Program-made: the position numbers and the translations under genes
From: Bilabrum cf. latius
Taxonomy: Eukaryota > Bigyra: Bicosoecida > Bigyra > Bicosoecida
DNA length: 64,000 nt
NCBI GenBank assembly: GCA_965178125.1
Contig: OZ237761.1
Span: 496,001 to 560,000, forward strand
Reading direction: 5' to 3'
Shown: one piece after another, positions 41,801 through 52,565 of the stretch
Numbering within the stretch: position 1 is the stretch's first letter
How the letters are laid out: every line of letters starts with the position of its first letter
Notes under the pieces: model-generated
What the model was told of the DNA's origin: nothing
What the model saw: the letters and a program-made list of their open reading frames with translations, nothing else
Databases searched by the model: none

Positions 41801-44800
41801 CAGCGTCGTTGAGCGGCACGAATTAGACTCCAAGGAGCCCAGCTTGCCATTCCAGACAGCGGTCCAGGTCAGACAACAAGCCTCCCCGTGACGTATCCCA
41901 AGTATCTGCAGCCTCTACCCTTCCTAACAGACACTCGTCGTTGTACGATGAGATCAACCTTAAGGAAGCACCGACTCGCACGGATGGCGTGCAGAATGCA
42001 CGGAGACAGCCGACATCGCGATGGTCGCAAAGCTCGGGTGGAATGCCAGGCCCCATCGCCAGACGGGATGTGAGGACCAAATTACCCCCCTTCCAGGTAC
42101 AATCTGGCAGTGAAGCCGGAAATCCACGCACTCGTGCCCGTCCTGGCGCCCGTGCTCGTCAGGACGCTAGCTCGGATGGGTCCGCTACTACCGCTGTTGA
42201 ATCAACACGGTCTAGCTGGGAGGTTGCTAGCACCGATCAATTGCGAGCCCCTCCCAGAAGCAATCTGAAAAATGATAAAGGTGCTGCAATACCAAAGACA
42301 ACCTTGGATTCGCACACACGATCAAAGAGGGGGTGGGCTGCGCTTGGCGAGACCAGTCTTGGGGAGCTGTCTGGCCTTGCATCCGAGTCATCTTCGGATT
42401 CATCGGCTTCATAGAGCTCTGACCTAAATGGCGAACGTGGTACAGACTCCAGGTTAAAGGTCGGGGGCAGGTCGACAGAAGCATCTGCCGTGCGCGATAC
42501 CCTGGGAGATGCGGCTGCACAGAAATCCTCTTCAGAGTCGTCCTTCGAATCGTCGTCGTCAGACACATCTGACAGCGACGCGGGAGCCACGGAGCACCCT
42601 TCGATCCGGTCTCATTAGTCTCTGCGGCTTATTCTGAATCGTTCTTCCAAGAAGTCGCGAAATTAGAAGGATCGATCACGGCCGCGCAGAGCCAGCGTTG
42701 AGCGGCAGCTGCAAAAGACACCAACTCACAGTTCCCTGAGATCTGCGTCCATTACTCGAGATGAAGAATCCACCTCTAGGAAAATCCAAAGAGATGCGAA
42801 GGAGGTGCTTAAAGCAACCCAGGGCGTTGTGCTGCTGGTCGGAAATTCTCGAAAGGGGTACGAGGTCAAGCGCCCAGATGACGATGTCCCCGATGAGCTC
42901 AAGCGTTAGGTGAAGTCTTCTTCGGTACCGTCTACCACTGGAAGCCTATCGATGGGCACCGAGTTATCGGATACCTCTGACCGTGGTAGCAACAGGCGAC
43001 GCAGGGGCAAGCAGGCCTCGGCTGGCAGCCTGTCGCTGGATGGTGAGTCTTCGGATACCTCTGACCGTGGTAACAACAGGCGACGCAGGGGCAAGCAGGC
43101 CTCGGCTGGCAGCCTGTCGCTGGATGGTGAGTCTTCGGATACCTCTGACCGTGGTAGCAACAGGCGACGCAGGGGCAAGCAGGCCTCGGCTGGCAGCCTG
43201 TCGCTGGATGGTGAGTCGTCAAGCAGTGGTTCTTCACACGAGCAGGTACCGCAGCATCGCTCGAATTCTGCTCAGGTTCAGAATACAAGTGCCGTGGCGG
43301 TAGATCGCATACGGTATTCTGCAGGTGGACCAACCCCATCAGACTAGCCTCGAAGATCCGATCTTATTGAGCAAAGCTTAGTAGAGCCTACGAGCTCGTC
43401 TAGCAGCGCGCTGTCAGACCTGAGCTCATTCGAATCGGTCGAAGAGGTGCCTGAGACTCCACCTCCAAGGTCGCCTCGAACGGCGGCGAGGATGCTGCAC
43501 GAGGGCCAGCAGCACTTCGAGTTCCTCCGAGCCGTTGCTCTCCTGAAAGAAGGACAGGCCCTCCGGAAACTTGCGGATTCCTGGGTCACACCGCCTTCAG
43601 CACGGGTCCTGTGGTTCCTGCCGGGCACGGGGCTGCCGAGGGGCAGGAAAAGCAAGAGAGCTCAGGTGGACCTGCGCAGTAAGCTAATACCGCCCCTGCG
43701 AGAGCGATGTCGGGAGCTGGGCATCAAGCCGGGCTGGTTTGGCGATCAAGCGCTCGAGGTGTGGCCGTACTCTGCACTCTGCTACGGCACCGAAAAGAAG
43801 GACCGAGCTGACGCTGAGGGCATCCGAGTCGTGCGCCTTGCCTAGGTGATCGAGGCTCGGAGGGGCGTAAGCGCGGACAGAGCGGCTGTACGGTTGACCA
43901 CGGCTGTGCGATAGGTACCCGCCCATGAGTGCTTTCATATCGTGCTAACGGGTGGCAAAACCCTGAATTTTCAGGCAACTGACCTGGTGTCTCGCAACGA
44001 GATCGTTGATGCTATTCAACGCGTGCTCGCTGCAATCACCGGCAACCCAAGACTACATCGTTCGCTGATCACAGTAGGTACTGCGGCTAGTCACCTCAAC
44101 CGCATCGAGTACCTGGACTGGGAGCAGCAGCGGGGGATGTACGACGAGTATCAGTACAAAGTACAGAAGTAGGAGCGCCGTGAGCGGAGGCGGGAACGGA
44201 TTGCCAGGCGCGCCGCGAGCTCTGGGCGGGATCAGCACCGCGACAATACGAGGAGTAGCACCCCGGCGAGACCTGCCCACGATAGGTTGGGAAGTGCACC
44301 TCGGGATGAGAGGCACGGGTCAGATGAGCTGGAGCATGTTCTGGAAGGCACCACACGCAGCTCAAGCTCCAGTACACGGTCATCATCGAGATCTCACCCT
44401 TCAGCGAGACATTCTTTGCCGTTGCAAACTCGTGTTATGCAAGGTCCGGCAACGCAGCGCCGACCGGAGCCCGCTTTTGAGCATGCGCCACCGGTGATAG
44501 GGCCGTCAATCGGATCCGATACGACCGCATCTGGCAGCTTGCTGTCCCATGAGTCTCTCAGCGCCTTGCTACGACAGGGATCGGCTCGCTAGTAGCAGTC
44601 AAGCGAATTCGGTCGACAAGAAGTTAAGGCGAGAACTACGCCTGGGAATGGCAGAGTAGCACATGGAGAAGACGTCAGAGATGATACTGCGCGAGAGACC
44701 ATAGTGACAAGCTCCACTCCATCCAGTGCTCTCTTGGATCCAAGTGCCACAAGTAGGAGCACCGATTCAGATGTGCACGACAGTGCTGACTCTGGGGGCA

Positions 44801-47772
44801 GCGGTAGTGCGGGCTCACAGAGCGACGCAGGAAGGAGTTCTGATCCCTCCGGGGACACTAGGGAGGGTCCATCTCTCTAGGAGCAAACGCATGCGAGTGC
44901 AAAGATGGATTTCTCGAAGCAGGTCGGGGACGGCTCACCGGAAGATTGTCATGGATCGTACCGTGTGTTCCATACAGCAGAATGTCCGGCGCAGGCTGGT
45001 TAGGGTACGCTTGCGGCCGCACAAACTAGTCAGAACGCACCTGTTCCGGATGACACTGCTCCGAGCTCGCCTGCAGCGCATGATCACGGAACGCAGCTGA
45101 CTACAGTTGTAACACGCGAACGCCGAGCTAGCTTTTCGTCGCAGCGAGGTCTTGAAAGGGTCCTTAGCGAGGCAAAGAATCGCAAGGCCAGGTCTAGTCT
45201 CATGTCAATCGGGAACTCCTGGAGGTCTGCAAGGTCAAGGGTGCCATTTGCAGCGAAGGCTAACGAGCACAGCTCTGACAGCAGCCACGTGGGTACACAC
45301 AACGCTTCAGTTGGGTCTGCTACTCCAAGGCAAGAGGCCCATTCCGTCGCGGCGACCGAAGCTGTTGGTGAGCTCCACGGATCGGTCGCAGCACCAAGTG
45401 TGGCAGAGACAGCTGCCAATACGCCTAGGTCTCGACTCATCTATATGCAGCCAGTGGGTGCTGAGCATCCGTACGAGTCCTCTAAATCCTCATTAGGAGC
45501 AGAGACAGGCCTTGAGGCTCATTCAGAGGAGGAGACAAGGGGAGCAGGCGATGATTCTGGCGAGCATGGTGCAGCAGGGGCGACAGTTCGAACTGACATC
45601 GAGGCAAGGCAGTCCGACGAGAAGTCCCACGGGGGGCTAGATGAGCACTACACGCCAAGTGCTCTGCAAGCAATCGGTGTGGACGCGGAGCAGCGGCGTG
45701 CTCCCGACTTGATCCTCCCCGAATCCGGCGAGGCTACCGAGCGGGTCAGCAAGAGAGAGCCTGATTAGCGAAGCAGCGGATCCGATGCGAGCAGTAGCAG
45801 TTCGGTTGAAGAGTAGAACAATGGGCAAAACAGCGATCAAAAGGCGGTTTTGCAGCCCAGCAGCTCGCCTGCCAGGCGCAACAGCAGCAGTGACAAGAGC
45901 CGCCCCTCCTGCAGCGATGCCAAAGCAGGCGACACTGTCGAGAATGAGCTGCAGCAACCTGACACGACTCCTGCCATGCGCCGATGGAGTTTCCTCGCAG
46001 AACAGGAAGAAACAGTGAGATAGCTTGCATCCGCGTCTCTCTCGTCCAGCGTTGCCTCTAGGCGGTCGACCCCGCCGCCCCCGCCACCGAGACAGCTTGC
46101 AGCTCGGCGTGGGTCCGAGCCACGCGCGCCTGATTTCCCCTCTCCAGAAGTGTCCAACTCCAACATTGTGCCGACACCGACCGCCCCAAACAGTGGCACA
46201 CAGGCTAGCGGTGGATTGCAAACCCAACAGACAGGTAGCAAACCCCTGACAGCCGGAGAGAAGAGGCGACAGAGGGCCTTGGAGAGGCGCAGGGCCATGC
46301 AAATCGACTCCGCTTCCCCGCTCGCTAGTCCTGGGTCCTCTGCGTCGCCACTTCAGTTGAAATGGCCCGGAGATCAGCATCGCGGGGACAGAGACGCGAT
46401 ACACGATCAGCGCACGGCAAGCGCAGCGAGGCGGCGGCCATCGTCAGGCAGGTCTTCGGCGGGTGAAGAGTCATCGTCAAGCGAGGGGGATTCGTCGACT
46501 GGCAGTTACCAGAGGCATGGGACAGGGCAATCTAGGCCTGTCAATGCAGCACTGGCAATGGGACGAAGGCGCAGGCGCAGATCGGGAAGCAGCCTTTCGA
46601 GCAGGAGTACTTCTACAAGCGACAGTGAGGCCGCCTCGAGCCATCTATCCAGTGCACTCGACGGTGTCAGCAGCACCACTAGCAGTCGAAAAGACGAAGG
46701 GATTATGCCCGCGCAACACTCTGGCACTTCACCAGCAAAGCGAACTGACATCGCACCAGCTCGAGAAGCCGCCGATGTGAGCCACTCTGATGTCGCGACT
46801 AGGCGTACCAGTCGGACAGCTGAGCAATCCAAGGAGAAGGAGAGCCAATCCTCTGCCGAGATACCTGTAAGAGATCTCGTGAAGTTTAGCTTGATTGCAA
46901 GCAGCGCTGACGAGTCTGTAGGCGTTGCTGCGGGAGACGAATCTGATGCCGGCAGCGAGGTTGACTCAGATGGGCACGCTCAGGTAGATGCAGAGGCTCC
47001 TCCTCGCTTGCCGCCGTCCGTGATTTCTTCCTCCTCGCCCACTCCGAGCATGGATGAATCGGTCAGGGCAGGCGTGGAATCCATGGCATCAAGGGCCCAA
47101 GAATCTCAGCTACCAGCTTCATCCGAGCAACGAGGCACACACGGTGCTGGTACGGTATCTGTCGAGCCTGCCATAGAGGCTGAGCCCGCATTGGCTGCGC
47201 AAGCCTAGCCGGAGGCCCCGGGGACGACTGTCCAAAGCGGTGCAACTCCTTTGACACCGGCCAAGGTGTCCCTTGCTCGACTTCGCTCGCCGCATGGCCA
47301 TGTGGTGGAGCAGGGTGCCCTTCGCAAGAATCGCCTGGCGCAGATCGCCAACGGAGTGCGGAGCACCATTCGGCTGTCCAAGGGAAGCAACAAAGCAAGT
47401 GAATCGCGCGCAGCTAAAGCTCGAGACTCCTCCAGAGCTGGAGGCGAAATGCCTGCGGGTCTGCCCCCTCGGTCCAAACGAGCGCCGGAAAGTGCGAGTG
47501 CCGCTGCTGGGCGAGTCAGTCTCAAGGAAGCCAAGAGGAGGCAGAAGCAAGAAGAAGCGCCTTGGGAAGACGCATCTACTGTGCTGTCTGAGACAACTGC
47601 ATCCACGCTGAGAACCACGAATCAGCCTTCCTTCAGGATAAGAGAGACTGGACCTACGTTTGGATCACTTCTCCCAAGGGGCTCGACCGCCCAAGCGCTG
47701 CTTTCCAGCAAGCTGGCCGAGGTCCGGCGCCGAGCCATGCTGAGAAGTGAGGCGGGTGATGCCGAAACGTGA
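38823..47772 (+). CDS. Giant membrane-anchored, PH-domain, Ser-rich disordered protein
   Basis: About 2,953 residues. Exon 1 (38823-39129) joins exon 2 (39218-47772) across an 88-base intron in phase 1; the stop is TGA 47770-47772. Residues ~62-85 (VRNSGILLLIVLCAVVALTT) are a single membrane helix. Most of the rest is Ser/Arg/Glu-rich and disordered. One folded island at ~1600-1720 (43700-44060) reads as a pleckstrin-homology-like domain: PGWFGDQALEVWPYSALCYG, GIRVVRLA-TAG-VIEARRG, CFHIVLTGGKTLNFQATD and the final helix NEIVDAIQRVLAAI. A basic ERRERRRERIARRA helix follows. 23 in-frame TAG codons occur (including 39901, 40591, 41824, 42412, 43345, 43843, 44170, 44590, 44593, 45766, 47206) with no TGA or TAA in ~8.5 kb. 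At 44590 the codons are TAG TAG CAG, a Gln run. Perhaps a membrane-tethered scaffold; no homologue recognised outside the PH-like part. Confidence 0.8.
40876..40995 (+). repeat. Two 60-base tandem units carrying a TAG each
   Basis: Units 40876-40935 and 40936-40995 encode PNAGTVGE-TAG-QASRQLEARVM twice, with only three base differences. The TAG followed by CAG is kept in both copies, and the frame is unbroken. They lie in the disordered part of the giant PH-domain protein. Confidence 0.85.
42967..43218 (+). repeat. Three 84-base tandem units in the giant PH-domain gene
   Basis: Units start at 42967, 43051 and 43135 and encode SDTSDRGSNRRRRGKQASAG plus SLSLDGES three times (28 residues each). 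Copies are nearly identical in DNA; one Ser/Asn difference is seen. This points to recent in-frame expansion. Each unit alternates an acidic Ser patch with a five-residue basic patch. Confidence 0.9.
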
Positions 47773-47883
47773 GGTGGGGGCCCAGTAATGCAATGATGGC
47801 TTGGACCGTGGCATGCAGTTTAGTGCTCCGAGAGTATTCAATTTTTGCATTCTACATTGTTTGTGATCTGCATCCTTCCATTC

Positions 47884-50800
47884 TTAGTCGACACTGAAAC
47901 CGGAATTCGCGAGCCTGTCGGCCTGTTTGCCCACTGGCGGTTCTCTCGCCACCACTTTGTCCCTCACACGGCCTTTCTTGCCCGACTTAATCCAACCCTT
48001 AATTCTCTCCCGGTCACTGGCCCATTCACTCTTGTACCCCAGCCCAGCATCCGGGCCGATCGGGCTGCCTGGCGTCGTGGCCATAAGACCCGGAGTCACC
48101 ATGTTCCCTGCAGGATATCCCATCTGCAGGCCCTGCTGCATGGCTGCCGTGCGGAACTCAATGGAGCGGCGGGCTCGGAGGCCACCAGAGCTGCGAGTGT
48201 ACGGGACAGCCGCGGGCCCAGACTCTCCTCGCGGAGGAGCCTGCAGCTGCAGAGTACGCCGCATGGAGTCTGCGGAATCGCGCATGCGGCCAAAAACAAA
48301 ACGACGAAAGGCATCATCACTGCCCACAAGGTTGGCCTGTTCCAGCTTGCGCTACTCCTCGTCCTGCTGCTGCTTTGACACCACTGGTGGCTCTGCATTG
48401 ATTGTCCGATTGTATAGCTTGACAAACTCCGAGGCTGCGCCGGCGCCAACGCTGCCAGAGGCATTGACCCACGAGCTGTCGCCGGTCCCAGCACCCCGCT
48501 GGACTGGGCTACCTGGCTGCCTTGTCGACGGCTGCTGCGCAGCATATCGAGCCAGGGCCTCCGCACTCGGAGCATGTATAGTATCCGCCAGTGCACCAAG
48601 AGCAGCCCGGGTCCTCGCCCGCCTCAAGACGGTAGCATGCGCACCTTTGGCGATGTTGCGGGCATCTGCAACCTCTCCAGCACTCGAAGCGTCTTCGATG
48701 GCCTCTTGAACAGTTGATTTCCCAAGCTTGTGCGCGTTGCTCATCTCATGGTTAATGACGTCTTGTGGGGGCAGTGGCACCCTGTAAGGATCGGCAGTGT
48801 AGATGGTGAGCCCGATGGGATCTGGGGGCGGCACCTCTTCTACCTCTTTGCCCTTTGCGTAATCTTCGAATTGCCGACCAATGGCTGCGAACGTGGCATC
48901 GTCGTCAAGAAATCGGGTCCACTGTGATATGCCGTCCTTAGGAAGGAAATGCGATGGATTCGTGCTTGGCTTGCCGTGGACCATTACACGGAGAAGTCCA
49001 TCCGCGCTTCTCCTGTAATTGCCTGTCTAGAGGGCATCCGCTGCTGAAGAGAGGGGCACGACGCCTCCTTGTTCCAGAATGATGTCCGTAGGGAGCCGCT
49101 GGATCAGGTCAGCGCTGTCACGCTGGCCTTCAGCCTCTGTCGGTGCACGGTGGGACTGATACTCGTGCTGCATGACTGGTGTCCCACGTTGACGGTCGCG
49201 AGGATACACCACGATTGCGCCAGCGTCCGCGCTAGTTCGGTCTACGTCACCTTCACCACTACGACTGTGCAGCTGCTATCGAATGCCGACAGGGGGTCGC
49301 GGGCCTTCCGGGCGGCCTGCAGCTTGCACTGCCCCAGGGCTGCTCGTAGCACTTGTGTTAGTTTGTGTATCCAGCCTGGACTCTCCAGCTTCGGCCATGG
49401 ATGCAGCCATCTAGATATCTGGATCTGTTCTGTCGCTGTTGACGGCGTGTTCTAGCTACCCAAGCGACTGCTTCCCTTGGTCTATGGCTCGATCCATCTC
49501 TCCACCTACGTAGTCGTAATCGCCATCCTTAACCAAGCGAACAAAATTGGCCCTCGCGTATCGCATAAAGCCCCTGACCAGTGCGGCCCCGCGGTTCCGA
49601 GTGAGCTGCAGCGCCTCTTGGGACGCGAGCCTGGCCTTTCTGGGCACCCCATCAAGCTCGATGAACGCTCCTGCTGTCCTCTCCAAGGCCCCATCCAGAG
49701 CCGTTTGCTCCTCCATGTACGTCCTGAGGTCTTGTAAGGCAAACATGGGAGGGTTGTACGGTGACAGGTCCTTTGGTTCGCGGGGTGCGATGGGATGCTT
49801 CACGCGCTGCTCACCTGTCCCGCCATCCACCCACACTCGACCCTCGGAGCCGACCAGCCGGCGCTTCGCGGCGATCGCGCGGGCCACTCGGGCCCCTATG
49901 GTCCAAGTCTGCAGGCCGGTCAGCCAGTGCCTGATGTTGCTGGCCCTGACTGGCTTGGCCGACTTTGCCTTCACTTCCGCTTTCGCCGCCTTGGACCGCA
50001 GCACGAGAACCGCAAGCTCCTGCGCCTTGCGAGTGCGGGTTCGCACCATCCAGCGTCGAACGGCCTGCTGTATCTGCGTGGCCCCCTCACTGCGACTTGT
50101 CGGCTACTTGGACGCAATCAGCTCTCCTCTGCCATCCTCCTGCACCTCTTTGGATGCCTAGCGCAGGGCGGTCAGGTGGTCAAGGATGCGCTCGTGCAGC
50201 CGAGCCTCGGCCAGCTCCATCGCAGCGATCACGTCGTCTGCCAGGTCAGCGAGGCCAAATTTTTGCGCCGCGACTAGTTCGGCATACGTCATCTCGGACC
50301 GATCTAGCTCCTCTCCGCTTCTTGGGTCGATCGTCAGGAACTGAAACCGAGTGAGGCTGTGGGTGCTGCTGAAGGGGTTGATGAGAGGGAGTGGGATGGC
50401 CTGGGGTTTCTTCCGGCGGGCGGCGCGAATCTCGATGGTTCGCTCCTTGTCGAAGTCTGTTCGTCTGTACCGCATGCGCACAGCTATAACGGCTCGACGG
50501 GTGCGGCTGCTGCCAGCGCCTTCTGGTATGCGTACGGGCGCGACAGCCAAGGTGACAGGGTCCGAGAACTTGCCAGCACCCAGCTTATCTTCTGCGCTGA
50601 AACCGGCTGCCGCCTCAATGGCAGACGCGATTCGCTTCTGCTTCTCGGTCATGCTTTCGCCCGCTGCTGTGGTGTCGATCCCGATGCCTAGCCCGTGCGC
50701 CGACGGCCGCATTGGCCCTGGTCCGGGCTGCCTAAGTCCCAGGTCCTGCATGAGCTGAACAGCACCCATGACCAGCTTGTGGCTGGCAACATTGGACACA

Positions 50801-52185
50801 ATGGAGTCGAAGCTATGCCGCTGCAGGATTGATACGCCTGTTCGGGCATTGTGCGTCTCTACGACGAAGAACCTCATCTTTGCTAACCTGAGAAGGGCGG
50901 CCGATTGCTGCTTGGCGAGCTCCCGCCTAGCCTTGTATGCCGCTGCGTCCGCGTCTGACATCTCTGCAGGAGCAGCAAGGCTTGCGATTCCACGGGGTCC
51001 CTCGGGCGCCTCGGTCCGCACCTTGCTGGCCGTGCCTCCGAACGCGCTGGTGCGACGGCCCCCACCCACCACGCTGTTTCGCCTGCGCCCCTTTGCCTTG
51101 CCCTTGCCTCCTGCCCCTGGGCGGGCTTCAGCCTTGGATGAGGCTTGATTCTGTGTGCTAGGAAGCTCCCCCCTATGCTCGGCTGCAGCCATGGCCGCGG
51201 CCTCTTGCAAGGTCATTGCGCCCATCTACCCGACAGCTCCCATGCTCATACGGCGGGCCGTGACACTAGCCCGCCGGGCTGCCAATCTGGAGCGCTTGCG
51301 GGTTTGCTGCTAGTAGAACCCTTTGATTATTTGCTCCATCGTGCGTCTATAGACTGCGACGTCTGATTGTTCTTGTAGGGACGACAGGTCGGCCCTCAAT
51401 GTCACCAGCGTCATGTCACCTGCGTCGGATTTCGACAGGCGGCAAGCCACGAACTTGAGCTCCTACGAGTTCACTCGAAATGACGGCTGCTTTGAAAGCA
51501 TGGTTTCGCGGCGGCTGAGCTTTCTAGAGAGATGCGAAGACTTGCCTCTTCGCAGTGGTTCCTTGCTGCTTGGCCTTGATTTGGACTCTTGAGAATGCAG
51601 GCCACTATCTTGGGATGCCTCGGTGGCTCGGCTCTCGGGTCGGCCACGGCGCTTCTACGAAAGCACGGAACCTGTACCCTGAAACGATTGAGCTGGATGC
51701 AATCGCTTTGCAGCCTGGCTGCTTGTCCCTGTAGATGAAAAGCGTGAGGCCTGAGAACTGTGTTGCTGGAGCTCCTGCTCGCTGGCGGTCTGGTCCACCG
51801 GGCGGGAGGCCTCAAGGCACGCTGATCGAACCCTCTGCAAGTAAAACTTTGCCGCGCGCTTGAGTACTGTCGAGTGTTCATCCTCAAGTTTTGTCGCGTC
51901 GATAGGCCTCCGAATTACCGAGCCGTCGACGAAGTCCTCTTCCTCCGCCCAGAAAGCCGTGCGAAGCTCGTGCTATGCAAAGAGGCGAACCGCTCGCTCA
52001 GATGTATCCGTCCGGCCATGTAATTGACTGACACTTTTTGACTTTTTGGCAGTGTGCGGCCCAGAACTAGCTAGCTTGCGAGCTACTGCAGCTTGTCGAA
52101 GCTTCTTCGATAGCACGGAGGGAGGCACTTGCAGGTCCGAGACAGCCGATTCAATGGTTTCGAGCATTTGCTGCGTCGTACTCAT
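47884..52185 (-). CDS. IQ-motif, coiled-coil-rich cytoskeletal-type protein
   Basis: 1,433 residues in one exon from ATG 52185 (MSTTQQMLETIESAVSDLQV) to TAA 47884-47886. At 50050-50090 the frame reads ATQIQQAVRRWMVRTRTRKA, an IQ calmodulin-binding motif, and LTRNRGAALVRGFMRYARAN resembles a second helix of this kind. Basic, helix-forming stretches and a region with regular hydrophobic pattern (FDSIVSNVASHKLVMGAVQL) surround it; the C-terminal third is Pro/Gly-rich. Twelve TAG codons are in frame (51973, 51655, 51463, 51310, 51226, 50158, 50104, 49456, about 49411, about 49270, 49027, 48352). One reads KGFY-TAG-QQTRKRS, extending a Gln run. Flagellated protists have many such IQ proteins in axonemes and basal bodies, but the exact identity is unknown. 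Divergent from the ankyrin/FN3 gene. Confidence 0.78.
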
Positions 52186-52565
52186 GGCAAATGAATGAGC
52201 GGTTAGTGCACTTGTTGATGTTCCAGCATCCCTAGTTCGGATGACACGGCCTATTTGTGTGCCTGCAGTAGCCGTTGCAATGTGCTTGACTTGCGTATGT
52301 CGATCGTGCGATTCTGGCTTGCACTATACGCCGACACTCTTGTGATCTGTGCCTCCACATGGTACCCAACTTTCGCATGACTGGCATGCACCCATATCAA
52401 TATTACGTAGAGATCTACGCTATGATTTAAGACCCAAGGAGCGGAGCTCGAATTGTGGTTCAGCACGCAACAAAAAGTCAATGTCGGATCAGGTCGTCCA
52501 CAGCCCAACACTAACCCCGGGCGGGCATTGTCCAATAAGCTTCGGTTTGAAGCAAATTGTGCCTA
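52186..52565. promoter_or_regulatory. Shared upstream region of two divergent long genes
   Basis: 380 bases separate the two ATGs. No coding frame or repeat is seen and no clear core-promoter motif. The promoter role is inferred from the head-to-head layout alone. Confidence 0.35.

Noticed and set aside
38823-47772. A run of separate short genes or nonsense-riddled pseudogenes
   Set aside because: All pieces share one frame, are separated only by TAG, contain no TGA or TAA, and a PH-like domain spans two of the boundaries. Decay would also give TGA, TAA and frameshifts.
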